64,000 nucleotides of DNA from Methylotenera_A sp031422335 (GTDB lineage: Bacteria > Pseudomonadota > Gammaproteobacteria > Burkholderiales > Methylophilaceae): contig JANOQW010000034.1 in NCBI GenBank assembly GCA_031422335.1, positions 124,001-188,000 of the forward strand, written 5' to 3'. The position numbers and the translations under genes were made by a program. The first letter of the stretch is position 1; each line of letters opens with the position of its first letter. The notes under the pieces were generated by a model that had not been told where the DNA came from, searched no databases, and was given only the letters and a program-made list of their open reading frames with translations. Below are positions 8,670 to 17,053 of this stretch, one piece after another.

Positions 8670-9242
8670 TTATTTAGATAACAGTTTAAGCGCCTGCTTA
8701 ATGCCGTCAGCCACACCAACATCGGCGGGCAACTGCTTTGCTGCCAACAGTGCCTCTCGGTCATTGTAGCCCAAAGCGATTAGTGCATTAAGAATATCGT
8801 GGCTGGCCGATTTTTGACCCCCAGCCGAGGCTAAGCCAGCTGCGCCGAATTTGTCTTTTAGCTCTAGCAACAAACGCTCAGCCGTTTTTTTACCAATGCC
8901 TGGAATACGCGTTAACATACCCACTTCTTGCATACTTACTGCTTGCATTAAATCTTCAATGCTGACACCGCTTAAAATAGACAGCGCCGATTTTGCGCCT
9001 ATGCCATTTACTTTAAGTAATTGTTTAAATGTGCTTTTTTCTTGCTCCGTACCAAACCCATACAATAATTGCGCGTCCTCGCGCACCACCATATAAGTTA
9101 GCAAACTCACTTTGCTACCTAACTCTGGCAAGTTGTAAAAAGTGCTCATCGGCACCTCAACTTCGTAACCCACACCACCGCAATCTAACACAATAAGTGG
9201 TGGTGATTTTTCTATCAATAGCCCGTTTAGGCGTGCAATCAT
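8670..9242 (-). CDS. ruvA: RuvA, Holliday junction binding subunit
   Basis: A 190-residue protein, slightly shorter than the usual 200. The N-terminal OB fold starts MIARLNGLLIEK, the paired helix-hairpin-helix region contains LLKVNGIGAKSALSIL (about 71-86) and LTRIPGIGKKTAERLLLELKDK (about 105-126), and the C-terminal RuvB-contacting domain contains ALIALGYNDREA. A RuvA tetramer clamps the four-way junction and loads RuvB. Its ATG overlaps the ruvC stop by 4 bp, giving the order yebC-ruvC-ruvA. RuvB lies beyond the interposed operon. Confidence 0.96.
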   Translation of the reverse strand: MIARLNGLLIEKSPPLIVLDCGGVGYEVEVPMSTFYNLPELGSKVSLLTYMVVREDAQLLYGFGTEQEKSTFKQLLKVNGIGAKSALSILSGVSIEDLMQAVSMQEVGMLTRIPGIGKKTAERLLLELKDKFGAAGLASAGGQKSASHDILNALIALGYNDREALLAAKQLPADVGVADGIKQALKLLSK

Positions 9243-9802
9243 ATGAGTCTTCCGTTCTTGATTCTAAATCCTGCCGTAGAGAGTTTTCCTAGTCCTTGTC
9301 CACCATGCGCATGGCATATGGCACAGGCCAGCGCATCGGCCGAATCTGGGCTGGGGGTAGCTGGCAATTTGAGTAATCTTTTCACCATTTCTTGCACTTG
9401 CTCTTTTTGCGCATGGCCGTTGCCTACCACCGCTTGCTTCACTTGCAAAGCGGTATATTCTGCCACAATTAAATTGCGAATCACCGCTGCGCTAATGGCT
9501 GCACCACGTGCTTGGCCAAGCAATAAAGTGGATTGCGGATTCACGTTGACGAACACCTTTTCCACCGCCACTTGATTAGGCTGGTAGGTATCAATCACCT
9601 CAAACAGCCCGTCTAATATCACTTTTAGCCGTGCTGGTAACTCTTCTCTATCATCTTCACCTTCAACCGGATTTTTTTTAGCAGAAGCCGTTTTTATCAC
9701 GCCGCTGGCAATGTAAGTGATTTTCTCACCTACTTTTTCAATCACCCCAAAGCCTGTTAAGCGTAGGCCAGGGTCGATACCTAAAATGCGAATGTTGCTC
9801 AC
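9239..9802 (-). CDS. ruvC: RuvC crossover junction endodeoxyribonuclease
   Basis: A 187-residue RNase H-fold resolvase. The acidic residues expected for metal-dependent cleavage are visible: Asp10 in LGIDPGLRLTG, a Glu in VAVEKVFVN (about 81), and the paired Asp in SPDSADALACAICH (about 154-158). It cuts Holliday junctions symmetrically. It overlaps yebC upstream and ruvA downstream by 4 bp each, so the three are one transcript. A lysine-rich insert (TASAKKNPVEGEDDREELP, about 38-56) is longer than in the E. coli protein but does not touch catalytic motifs. Confidence 0.96.
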   Translation of the reverse strand: MSNIRILGIDPGLRLTGFGVIEKVGEKITYIASGVIKTASAKKNPVEGEDDREELPARLKVILDGLFEVIDTYQPNQVAVEKVFVNVNPQSTLLLGQARGAAISAAVIRNLIVAEYTALQVKQAVVGNGHAQKEQVQEMVKRLLKLPATPSPDSADALACAICHAHGGQGLGKLSTAGFRIKNGRLI

Positions 9803-10527
9803 TCGTCCTCTATGACAGCAGTTGTGTATACATCTTGCACATCGTCAAGGTCTTCCAGCGCGTCCAATATTTTCTGCATTTTCAACGCATCATCACCCGT
9901 GAAAATAGTTTCCATATTTGGTTTCATCAGCACTTCGGCCACTACCGCTTTTAGGCCTGCTGCCTCTAGTGCTTCTTTAACCGTAATAAAATCATTCGGG
10001 GGTGTAATCACTTCTATGCTGCCATCCTCATCCGTCACAATATCTTCAGCGCCCGCTTCTAGCGCGGCTTCCATCACTTTATCTTCACTCGTGCCAGGCG
10101 CGTAAATCAAGCTGCCACAATGTTTGAACATAAACACTACGCTACCATCAGTGCCTAAGTTGCCGCCGTATTTGCTCAACGCATGGCGCACGTCCATCAC
10201 GGCACGTTGTTTGTTGTCTGTTAAGCAATCAATAATAATGGCCGCACCGTTAATGCCGTAGCCTTCGTAACGAATTTCCTCATAGTTCACGCCTTCTAAC
10301 TCACCCGTACCTTTTTTGATGGCACGCATAATATTATCTGCCGGCATATTTTCTTCTTTGGCTTCGGCCACAGCTGCGCGCAAGCGCGGATTCATATTTG
10401 CATCACCGCCGCCTAATCTTGCTGCAACCGTAATTTCTTTGATAATTTTAGTAAAAATTTTACCTCGCTTAGCGTCTTGACGACCTTTGCGGTGTTGAAT
10501 ATTTGCCCATTTAGAATGTCCTGCCAT
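9799..10527 (-). CDS. yebC: YebC/PmpR family DNA-binding regulator
   Basis: A 242-residue protein of standard length that begins with the family signature MAGHSKWANIQHRKGRQDAKRG, followed by NMNPRLRAAVAEAKEENMPADNI, EEIRYEGYG and an acidic C-terminus with DLDDVQDVY. YebC proteins are three-domain cytosolic proteins described as transcription factors and, more recently, as translation factors easing ribosome stalling at proline stretches. The place immediately before ruvC is the conserved arrangement. It overlaps ruvC by 4 bp. Confidence 0.96.
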   Translation of the reverse strand: MAGHSKWANIQHRKGRQDAKRGKIFTKIIKEITVAARLGGGDANMNPRLRAAVAEAKEENMPADNIMRAIKKGTGELEGVNYEEIRYEGYGINGAAIIIDCLTDNKQRAVMDVRHALSKYGGNLGTDGSVVFMFKHCGSLIYAPGTSEDKVMEAALEAGAEDIVTDEDGSIEVITPPNDFITVKEALEAAGLKAVVAEVLMKPNMETIFTGDDALKMQKILDALEDLDDVQDVYTTAVIEDE

Positions 10528-10570
10528 TTGCTAACCTTTAAACCACAAAAAAAATGAATTTTAACACAAG

Positions 10571-11497
10571 CTATTCTTGTCCTTGGGCGACATCCACTTC
10601 GCTATGTTTTCGAATGGTAATCACCGAAATCGTGACCAACGCCAGCGCAATCAATAGCATACCAATAAGCTCAATTTGGCTAGGTCGTTCGCCCAATTGA
10701 ATCCATGCCGCACCAACTCCTATTACTGGCGCCAGCATGCTGGCCATGCTGGCAACGCCTGCTGGCAAGCGCTGCAGCGCATATGTCCACAATACCCAAG
10801 CCAAACTACCGCTTAAAAATATACTGTAAACCACGGTTAGAATAAAAGTGTTTGACCACACAATCGGCGGCGCAGGTAATATCAACGCGACGATAATAAT
10901 TGGAATGGCGCCCAGCAAAGTTGGCCAAGCAGTAATATTGAGTAAATCTAAATCTGGCCGACGTTTATGCAGTTTTTTAGAGACAATGGCCGAAACTGCC
11001 CATGAAATACCTGAACCCAAAGCCATCAGCATACTCACGCCGTCACCTTTAATATGCAGCGGGTCGAATATGAGCACAATGCCAAACAAGGCAAACGCCA
11101 CCGCCAGCCATTGCCAGCCTTGCACTTTTTCGCCCAACATCGGCCACGCAAACAACATCACCCAAAACGGCATGGTGTAGCTTAAAACCGCAGTTTTGCC
11201 TGCGCCGCCTTCTACCAGCGCCCAAATCAGCAGGCCAGTAAAACCGCAGGTTTGTAAAATACCCAACAACAGCATGGTGGGAAACTCTTGCAACTTAAGC
11301 GGTCGTTTTGTTAAAAACAACACCAAAAATAGCATGAGTGCGCCCAAAAATGTGCGCAAACCAGCAAATTGGAAAGGGCTGGCGTATTGCACTGCTAGCT
11401 TCATCACCACCCAGTTATAGCCCCAAATAAGTGTGAGTAAAAATAGGGCAACAAAGGCTTTAACGATAATATTTTTATTGGGTTTATTTTGCATCAT
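10571..11497 (-). CDS. EamA/DMT-family metabolite exporter
   Basis: A 308-residue inner-membrane protein with about ten hydrophobic helices arranged as two EamA repeats. The first repeat begins LTLIWGYNWVVMKLAVQYASPFQFAGLR; the second spans about 155-295 and contains SGSLAWVLWTYALQRLPAGVASM. EamA proteins of the drug/metabolite transporter superfamily export amino acids or related small molecules. Substrate is not predictable. It lies 43 bp upstream of yebC on the same strand and is divergent from the CBS gene, with a 72-bp gap that must hold both promoters. Confidence 0.9.
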   Translation of the reverse strand: MMQNKPNKNIIVKAFVALFLLTLIWGYNWVVMKLAVQYASPFQFAGLRTFLGALMLFLVLFLTKRPLKLQEFPTMLLLGILQTCGFTGLLIWALVEGGAGKTAVLSYTMPFWVMLFAWPMLGEKVQGWQWLAVAFALFGIVLIFDPLHIKGDGVSMLMALGSGISWAVSAIVSKKLHKRRPDLDLLNITAWPTLLGAIPIIIVALILPAPPIVWSNTFILTVVYSIFLSGSLAWVLWTYALQRLPAGVASMASMLAPVIGVGAAWIQLGERPSQIELIGMLLIALALVTISVITIRKHSEVDVAQGQE

Positions 11498-11569
11498 TTA
11501 GCTAATTAGAATATTCACTAGTCATTATAAGGTGTATATTTTTATTCGTATGCTAGCTGGGAGAAAATC

Positions 11570-12001
11570 ATGAAAACATTACAACAAGTGCTGCACGATA
11601 AAAAACATCAAGCATTGATTTCAATTGCGCCAAGCCGCCCAGTATTTGATGCGCTGGTGATTTTGGCCGAGTACAAAATTGGCGCGCTGGCGGTAATGGA
11701 TGGCGATAAACTGGTGGGAATTTTCTCCGAGCGTGACTATGCGCGCGAAATAGTTTTGCAAGGCCGCTCATCTAAAACCACGCACATTAACGAGGTAATG
11801 ACAGCAAAAGTGATTACTGGCAAACCGGATGATTTGGTGGATAGCGCCATGCGCATGATGTCTGATAAAAAGTTTCGCCATTTGCCAGTGGTAGATGGCG
11901 AAACAGTGCTCGGTATGCTTTCAATTGGGGATTTAGTGAAAGAAACTATTGCCGACCAGCAACGCGCGATTGAAGCGCTAGAAAGCTATATTAAAGGCTA
12001 A
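11570..12001 (+). CDS. Tandem CBS-domain protein
   Basis: A 143-residue protein made almost wholly of two CBS motifs. The first is ALVILAEYKIGALAVMDGDKLVGIFSERDYAREIV (about 25-60) and the second is MRMMSDKKFRHLPVVDGETVLGMLSIGDLVKETI (about 95-128). Stand-alone CBS pairs bind adenosyl nucleotides (AMP, ATP, NADH) and act as energy sensors, but no partner enzyme is fused or adjacent. It is transcribed alone, ending in a convergent gap with yjbQ that carries the repeat copy at 12035. A clear purine-rich ribosome site (GGGAGAA) lies just before the ATG. Confidence 0.92.
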   Translation: MKTLQQVLHDKKHQALISIAPSRPVFDALVILAEYKIGALAVMDGDKLVGIFSERDYAREIVLQGRSSKTTHINEVMTAKVITGKPDDLVDSAMRMMSDKKFRHLPVVDGETVLGMLSIGDLVKETIADQQRAIEALESYIKG

Positions 12002-12034
12002 TTTTAAGTATATATTTAAAGCATCTTCAAATTG

Positions 12035-12073
12035 ATGCCCTGTAAGCCAATATCCATGCGGCTTGCAGGGCAT
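12035..12073 (+). repeat. 39-bp palindromic repeat, copy 2 (CBS-yjbQ convergent gap)
   Basis: Closest to the consensus: arms ATGCCCTGTAAGCC and GGCTTGCAGGGCAT are complementary at all but one position (a G-T pair) around the loop AATATCCATGC. It lies 34 bp after the CBS stop and 42 bp from the yjbQ stop, so it may terminate both transcripts, though it lacks a T tract. Confidence 0.93.
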
Positions 12074-12114
12074 TGTTTTTTGCTCGTGGCTTTTATGCCA
12101 TGCTAATTAATCAT

Positions 12115-12534
12115 TTATTCGCCAATTATTTTTACCAGCACCCGTTTGTTGCGACGACCATCAAATTCACCATAAAAAATCTGCTCCCACGGGCCAAAAT
12201 CCAAGCGGCCTTCGCTAATTGCCACCACCACTTCGCGGCCCATTATTTGGCGTTTAATATGTGCATCTGCATTATCCTCGCCCGTATCATTGTGGCGATA
12301 GCCACTCACAGGTTCGTGCGGGGCAAGCTTTTCTAACCAAATTTTATAGTCGTGGTGCAAGCCGCGCTCATCATCGTTAATAAACACGCTGGCAGAAATA
12401 TGCATGGCATTAATTAGCGCCAAGCCTTCTTTTACGCCACTTTCGCGCACACACTCGGCCACGTCATGCGTAATGTTTTTAAAATCCATGCGGGCAGGAA
12501 TGTTAAACCATAGCTCTTTGCGAAAACTTTTCAT
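12115..12534 (-). CDS. yjbQ: YjbQ/UPF0047 family protein
   Basis: A 139-residue single-domain protein of the UPF0047 family. Conserved pieces are INAMHISASVFINDDE, HHDYKIWLEKLAPH, GYRHNDTGEDNADAHIKRQIMGREVVVAISEGRLDFGPWEQIFYGEFDGRR and KRVLVKI. The histidines in HISASV, YRHNDTGEDN and AHIKR are the probable metal/phosphate site. E. coli YjbQ has weak thiamin phosphate synthase activity, but its physiological role is not settled. Single-gene unit on the minus strand, ending in the convergent gap with the CBS gene. Confidence 0.93.
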   Translation of the reverse strand: MKSFRKELWFNIPARMDFKNITHDVAECVRESGVKEGLALINAMHISASVFINDDERGLHHDYKIWLEKLAPHEPVSGYRHNDTGEDNADAHIKRQIMGREVVVAISEGRLDFGPWEQIFYGEFDGRRNKRVLVKIIGE

Positions 12535-12592
12535 TGTTATGTCTCCAAAATAATAGGTTTATTTTAGCACCCAAATTTAATGTCGCCACAAC

Positions 12593-12622
12593 AAAAAAGG
12601 CTTCCACATGGAAGCCTTTTTA
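12593..12622 (-). terminator. Rho-independent terminator after the SoxYZ-like gene
   Basis: Perfect hairpin GGCTTCC / GGAAGCC with loop ACAT, flanked by A and T tracts on both sides. It lies 18 bp downstream of the SoxYZ-like gene stop on the minus strand, and upstream of the yjbQ start. Confidence 0.9.
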
Positions 12623-12639
12623 AACATACACAAATTTAT

Positions 12640-13449
12640 TTAGCTTTTCACGTCAATCGCATGCGTAAAGCTTTTGCCTTCGTTATCTGTGGCTAATACT
12701 TCTAACTTGCCTGGCGCAGTTGGAATAAAATTAAATTTAAAATATGGGTCTTCTGCAGTGCCTACATTCACATCCACTGTCATCACCGGTTTACCATTAT
12801 ATTTAAACTCGGTTTTGTTAATATAAAACGCAGGAATAAAACCTTGCGATACCAACTCACGCTGCAAGCCAGTGCGCATGGGGTGTTTAATATTAAATGT
12901 GGTGGCAGTTGCTGCGCCCATTTTGACTGAATCATCTACTTTTAATTTAATTTTACCTGCAGACGCGCGCATGGCCGCTTCATCGCCATCTACCGTGCCG
13001 CCACAACCGCCCGCCGCGCGAATCTCGCGTGAGGCTAAATACAGTTTACCACTAGCATCTTCGCCCACCAAACGCACAAATGCGTCAGTCTCAAAGCGAA
13101 TACGGGTTGATAACTCAAAATCGCCCAGCGCTTCAGTTAAATGATAAGTCGCGGTGAGCGGAATTGGGTTTGCATCTACGAATGAATACAATTTAACGAT
13201 TTTTACGCCATTAGCTGCTTTTTGATCAATGGTATAAGTGACAGGCACTTGCGCACCGCTTTCGGCACGGCGTGGCGCTTCAATCTTCATAAAAGTCACC
13301 TCTGTCATTGGGCGTTTTTCAAAAAACGCCTCTTTCATCACAGGCCATAATTTAGGGTCGGATTCTGCAAAAGCAGGCAGGCTGCAAGCCAATAGAATAG
13401 CGCTTCCCAGAGCATTAAATAGCAACTTATTATTAGATAACTTGTTCAT
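12640..13449 (-). CDS. Quinoprotein dehydrogenase-associated SoxYZ-like carrier
   Basis: An exported protein of 269 residues from the ATG at 13449, which has GAGG eight bases upstream; an in-frame ATG at 13464 is less well placed. The signal peptide ends near SLPAFAES. The first half resembles SoxY and carries the swinging-arm motif GGCGG near residue 149, whose cysteine would hold a substrate; the second half resembles SoxZ (LQRELVSQGFIPAFYINKTEF). Fused SoxYZ proteins of this type occur with PQQ-dependent alcohol dehydrogenases in methylotrophs. No such enzyme is adjacent here. A perfect CRP-type palindrome lies about 115 bp upstream. Confidence 0.88.
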   Translation of the reverse strand: MNKLSNNKLLFNALGSAILLACSLPAFAESDPKLWPVMKEAFFEKRPMTEVTFMKIEAPRRAESGAQVPVTYTIDQKAANGVKIVKLYSFVDANPIPLTATYHLTEALGDFELSTRIRFETDAFVRLVGEDASGKLYLASREIRAAGGCGGTVDGDEAAMRASAGKIKLKVDDSVKMGAATATTFNIKHPMRTGLQRELVSQGFIPAFYINKTEFKYNGKPVMTVDVNVGTAEDPYFKFNFIPTAPGKLEVLATDNEGKSFTHAIDVKS

Positions 13450-13562
13450 TTTTACATTCCTCATATTTGCAATATTACTTGCGCATTACCAATAACATCA
13501 ATAACGCTTAGTTTATAGTTTGGATTACAAAACGTAATTTAAGTTTTATTCAAGCACCTGTA

Positions 13563-13578
13563 TGTGACCAGCGTCACA
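13563..13578. promoter_or_regulatory. CRP/FNR-type operator candidate
   Basis: The 16-bp sequence TGTGACCAGCGTCACA is a perfect TGTGA-N6-TCACA palindrome, the CRP consensus. It lies 114 bp upstream of the SoxYZ-like start codon and 5 bp beyond the VOC gene stop, so the likely target is the SoxYZ-like gene. Binding is inferred from sequence only. Confidence 0.6.
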
Positions 13579-13582
13579 TTGC

Positions 13583-14011
13583 TTATATTTGGGTCGGGTC
13601 ACCCGATGGTCGCATCACGTAATCAGGATTCCAAAACTCCTCAAAATTCAGCTCCACGCCATTGCCTGCTGGGTCTTTCAGATTAATCTGCCGCACACCA
13701 TTGGCTAAAATTCGTGTGGTAAAAGCCACATTATTTTTGGCTAAATGTGCTTCCATCGCTGGCATATCGGTACAGGTAAACGATACATGGTCATAAGTGC
13801 CATGCACATTAAGCCGCGGCGGTTCAGGGGTTTTATATTCAGCCAAATGTACGACATCGTTAGTGCCGATATACAACCAATAGCCATAAGTGGTACTCGC
13901 CACCCGCTTGCCCACCGTTAAGCCCAAAATATCGCAATAAAAATCGCGCAGCTTGAGCATGGTGTCGCGGTCGGTGCGAAAATTAACATGATTGATTTCG
14001 GTAAGTGGCAT
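13583..14011 (-). CDS. VOC-family (glyoxalase/bleomycin-resistance fold) protein
   Basis: A 142-residue vicinal-oxygen-chelate protein when started at 14011. The open frame extends to 14113, but those 34 extra residues do not look like the family. Two beta-alpha-beta modules are visible: INHVNFRTDRDTMLKLRDFYCDILGLTVGKR and YDHVSFTCTDMPAMEAHLAKN, ending in INLKDPAGNGVELNF. His7 (INHVNF), His73 (YDHVSF) and the Glu in VELNF fit the metal triad seen in many VOC enzymes. Substrate unknown. It is divergent from tdh, and the 135-bp gap would hold both promoters. Confidence 0.8.
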   Translation of the reverse strand: MPLTEINHVNFRTDRDTMLKLRDFYCDILGLTVGKRVASTTYGYWLYIGTNDVVHLAEYKTPEPPRLNVHGTYDHVSFTCTDMPAMEAHLAKNNVAFTTRILANGVRQINLKDPAGNGVELNFEEFWNPDYVMRPSGDPTQI

Positions 14012-14146
14012 ATATTTTTTAATCGACAGTGTTTCAGTTGCAATATTACCCGATTCTAATTGATGTTGACAGTTTGAAATACACCACGCCTTGTGCGATA
14101 CTGGTTTCATCAATTCAAACAGTACCTTAATTTTTGAGGGATGATT

Positions 14147-15184
14147 ATGAAAGCTTTAGTTAAAAAATACGCCAAAGAAGGCCTGTGGCTGGAAGACATG
14201 CCCGAACCAACGGTTGGCAATAACGATGTCTTAATTAAAATTAAAAAAACCGCCATTTGTGGCACCGATATTCACATTTATAACTGGGATGACTGGGCGC
14301 AAAAGACGATACCAGTACCGATGATTACTGGGCATGAATACGTGGGCGAGATTGCAGGTTTTGGCTCTAACGTGACTGAGTTTAAAGTAGGCGATGTTGT
14401 ATCTGGCGAAGGCCACCTCACTTGTGGGCGTTGCCGCAATTGCCTCGGCGGCCGCACCCACTTGTGCCCTAATACGATAGGTGTAGGCGTTAATCGGCAT
14501 GGCGCTTTTGCTGAATATCTGGTGATTCCCGCCAAAAACGTATTTAAGCCTAGCCGCCCGATTGATACCGATTTACTTTCATATTTTGATGCCTACGGCA
14601 ATGCGGTACATACTGCTTTATCATTCAATATGGTGGGCGAAGATGTGCTGATTACTGGCGCGGGCCCAATTGGCAGCATGGCGGCGCTGGTGGCGGATCA
14701 CGCAGGCGCTAGAAATATTGTGATTACCGATTTGAATCAATACCGCCTTGATTTGATTAAGAGCATTATGCCAAGAATCACCACTATCAACAGTGCTAAA
14801 GAATCGATTACAAAAGAAATGATGGATTCTTTGGGCATTTTTGAAGGCTTTGATGTGGGGCTGGAAATGTCAGGCTCACCCAAAGCATTTGGCGATATGC
14901 TAAGCAAAATGATTAATGGCGGCCACATTGCCATGCTGGCGATTATGCCAGCAGGCTCTGGTATTGACTGGGACATGGTGGTGTTTAAAGGCCTCACCAT
15001 TAAAGGCATTTACGGCCGCGAAATTTTTGAAACGTGGTACAAAGGCTCGATGATGGTGCAAAGCGGTTTGCCTTTGGAGAAAATTATCACGCATCGCTTT
15101 CACTACACCGACTTTCAAGAAGGCTTTGAAATCATGCGCTCTGGCAACTCTGGCAAAGTGATACTCAATTGGCAAGATAAATAA
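14147..15184 (+). CDS. tdh: L-threonine 3-dehydrogenase
   Basis: A 345-residue zinc-containing NAD-dependent dehydrogenase. It oxidises L-threonine to 2-amino-3-ketobutyrate, which Kbl cleaves with CoA to glycine and acetyl-CoA. Seen: AICGTDIHIYNWDDW with the catalytic-zinc cysteine; GHEYVGEI; the structural-zinc cysteines in GEGHLTCGRCRNCLGGRTHLC; the Rossmann GAGPIGSMAAL; and KGLTIKGIYGREIFETW. The start at 14147 has GAGGG six bases upstream; an ATG two codons earlier is possible. kbl follows after 26 bp, the classic tdh-kbl pair (usually kbl first in E. coli). Confidence 0.96.
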   Translation: MKALVKKYAKEGLWLEDMPEPTVGNNDVLIKIKKTAICGTDIHIYNWDDWAQKTIPVPMITGHEYVGEIAGFGSNVTEFKVGDVVSGEGHLTCGRCRNCLGGRTHLCPNTIGVGVNRHGAFAEYLVIPAKNVFKPSRPIDTDLLSYFDAYGNAVHTALSFNMVGEDVLITGAGPIGSMAALVADHAGARNIVITDLNQYRLDLIKSIMPRITTINSAKESITKEMMDSLGIFEGFDVGLEMSGSPKAFGDMLSKMINGGHIAMLAIMPAGSGIDWDMVVFKGLTIKGIYGREIFETWYKGSMMVQSGLPLEKIITHRFHYTDFQEGFEIMRSGNSGKVILNWQDK

Positions 15185-15210
15185 AAGACAAATAATTAGA
15201 AAGACAAAGT

Positions 15211-16407
15211 ATGAGTTTTAAAGCGGCAAAACAAGGCTTCTCAGATGATTTAAAAGATATTGAAGCGCAGGGGCTGTACAAGACCGAGCGCGTCATTGCC
15301 TCTGATCAAAAAAATCGCATCACCCTGGCAGATGGCCGCGAAGTGATTAACATGTGTGCCAACAATTACCTTGGTTTAGCCAATCAACCAGAACTCATTA
15401 AAGCCGCCAAAGCTGGCCTTGACCAATGGGGCTTTGGCTTGGCTTCGGTGCGTTTTATTTGCGGCACACAAACTATTCATAAGCAATTAGAACAAGCCAT
15501 GAGCGACTTTTTGGGCATGGAAGATACGATTTTGTATTCATCTTGCTTTGATGCCAATGCTGGCCTATTTGAAACCATTTTGGGCGAGCAAGACGTGGTT
15601 ATTTCAGATGAGCTTAATCATGCCTCAATTATTGACGGCGTACGGCTGTGCAAAGCCACGCGTTACCGCTATAAAAATAACGATATGCAAGATTTAAAAG
15701 AAAAGTTAATCGAAGCAAAACAAAATAATGCGCGCCGCATTTTAATTACCACCGATGGCGTATTTTCGATGGACGGGACGATTGCTAAGTTAGATGAAAT
15801 TTGTGATTTGGCCGATGAGTTTGACGCGATGGTGCACCATGATGACTGCCATGCAACGGGTTTTATGGGCAAAACTGGCCGCGGCGTGCATGAATACCGA
15901 AATGTAATGAACCGCGTGGATATTATCACCAGCACCTTTGGTAAAGCGCTTGGCGGCGCATCGGGCGGCAGCACATCTGGCCGCAAAGAGATTATTGATT
16001 TACTGCGCCAACGCTCGCGCCCGTATTTATTCTCTAACTCACTGGCGCCCACCATTTGTGCGGCCACGCTGAGTGTATTGAGCATGCTTTCAAAATCGAC
16101 AGCTCTAAGAGACAAACTGGAAAGCAATACGCGTTACTTTAGAAAAGGCATGCTGGCCGCAGGTTTTGATTTAAAAGATGGCGACCACCCAATTATCCCC
16201 ATTATGTTGGGCGATGCCGTGTTGGCACAAAATATGAGCAAGCGATTACTTGAAAAAGGCGTCTATGCGATTGGCTTTTTCTTCCCCGTGGTTGCAAAAG
16301 GCAAGGCGAGAATCCGCACACAGATTTCTGCCGCACATACCACTGAAGATTTAGATGCCGCGATTAAAGCGTTTGCGGAATGTAGGGATGAGTTGGCTAA
16401 AGCTTAG
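15211..16407 (+). CDS. kbl: 2-amino-3-ketobutyrate CoA ligase (glycine C-acetyltransferase)
   Basis: A 398-residue PLP-dependent alpha-oxoamine synthase. NYLGLANQPELI starts the core, and GLASVRFICGTQTIHKQLE, SCFDANAGLFE and DELNHASIIDG follow. HDDCHATGFMGKTGRG carries the cofactor aspartate/histidine region, and TSTFGKALGGASGG holds the Schiff-base lysine near residue 244. It condenses or cleaves aminoketobutyrate with CoA, finishing threonine breakdown begun by Tdh. It lies 26 bp after tdh and is surely cotranscribed. The unit ends in a convergent gap with the DUF4145 gene. Confidence 0.96.
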   Translation: MSFKAAKQGFSDDLKDIEAQGLYKTERVIASDQKNRITLADGREVINMCANNYLGLANQPELIKAAKAGLDQWGFGLASVRFICGTQTIHKQLEQAMSDFLGMEDTILYSSCFDANAGLFETILGEQDVVISDELNHASIIDGVRLCKATRYRYKNNDMQDLKEKLIEAKQNNARRILITTDGVFSMDGTIAKLDEICDLADEFDAMVHHDDCHATGFMGKTGRGVHEYRNVMNRVDIITSTFGKALGGASGGSTSGRKEIIDLLRQRSRPYLFSNSLAPTICAATLSVLSMLSKSTALRDKLESNTRYFRKGMLAAGFDLKDGDHPIIPIMLGDAVLAQNMSKRLLEKGVYAIGFFFPVVAKGKARIRTQISAAHTTEDLDAAIKAFAECRDELAKA

Positions 16408-16441
16408 AGCTCAACGCGGGGCCAGTAATTCGCATTAATGA

Positions 16442-17044
16442 TTAAGTTGTCTTTGCTTCAGAAATACCGCTCTGAACTTTTGCTGGCAAAACAAACATAA
16501 ACTGTGCGAGTGCCAAAGCAAAATCAACACAACGTTTAGCATCATTAGCATCAGGCAAAGCAGCACTCTCATCAGAATGGCGCTCATCATTTGCATCTAA
16601 TCGTACTTTGTGAGCCCACAAGGCCATATCATTTGTTATAAGGTGATCTTTAGCAGCTTTATCAATACGTGAATAAAGATTTCCGTCTTTCAAGTTTTTA
16701 GCTTTTAGCATCGCATCCACCGCGCTTGCGGCCAGCATTACTGCACCAGAAGGCGAGCTTAAGCTGTTAATTGCTTGATTAAGGTATTCACGTGCACGAT
16801 CAGGAATGGCACCATCGACATCCACACCTGAAGGGTAAAGTTCAGTCACCTCTTCGTCTGCAGCCCCAGCTGCCGCAGTAACTACGCCACCACAACGGTT
16901 GCAACGGTAAAATCGCCAGTAACGATTAATTTTTAGTGAAAAATCAATTGTCTGCTGTTGGGCTAAAAAAGCAAGAGTAGGTTTATCTACATTGCAATGC
17001 GGACACCTATTCAAATCAAGCTGAGTAGCTAAAAGCTTTGGCAT
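16442..17044 (-). CDS. DUF4145 protein with N-terminal zinc ribbon
   Basis: A 200-residue cytosolic protein. Two CxxC pairs (CPHC near 15-18, CNRC near 49-52) form a zinc ribbon. A helical DUF4145 domain follows with PDRAREYLNQAINSL, MLAASAVDAMLKAKNL, LYSRIDKAAKDHLIT and VRLDANDERHSDE. DUF4145 belongs to the HEPN superfamily, some of which are RNases; a full HEPN catalytic Rx4-6H motif is not obvious, though RLDANDERH is near it. It begins 9 bp after aspS, so it is probably read from the aspS transcript. Function unknown; a link to stress or defence is only suggested by the family. Confidence 0.8.
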   Translation of the reverse strand: MPKLLATQLDLNRCPHCNVDKPTLAFLAQQQTIDFSLKINRYWRFYRCNRCGGVVTAAAGAADEEVTELYPSGVDVDGAIPDRAREYLNQAINSLSSPSGAVMLAASAVDAMLKAKNLKDGNLYSRIDKAAKDHLITNDMALWAHKVRLDANDERHSDESAALPDANDAKRCVDFALALAQFMFVLPAKVQSGISEAKTT

Positions 17045-17053
17045 ATTTATCCT

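Noticed and set aside
14012..14113. N-terminal extension of the VOC protein
   Set aside because: Residues are Cys/His-scattered and unlike the family; the fold begins at MPLTEINHVNF.
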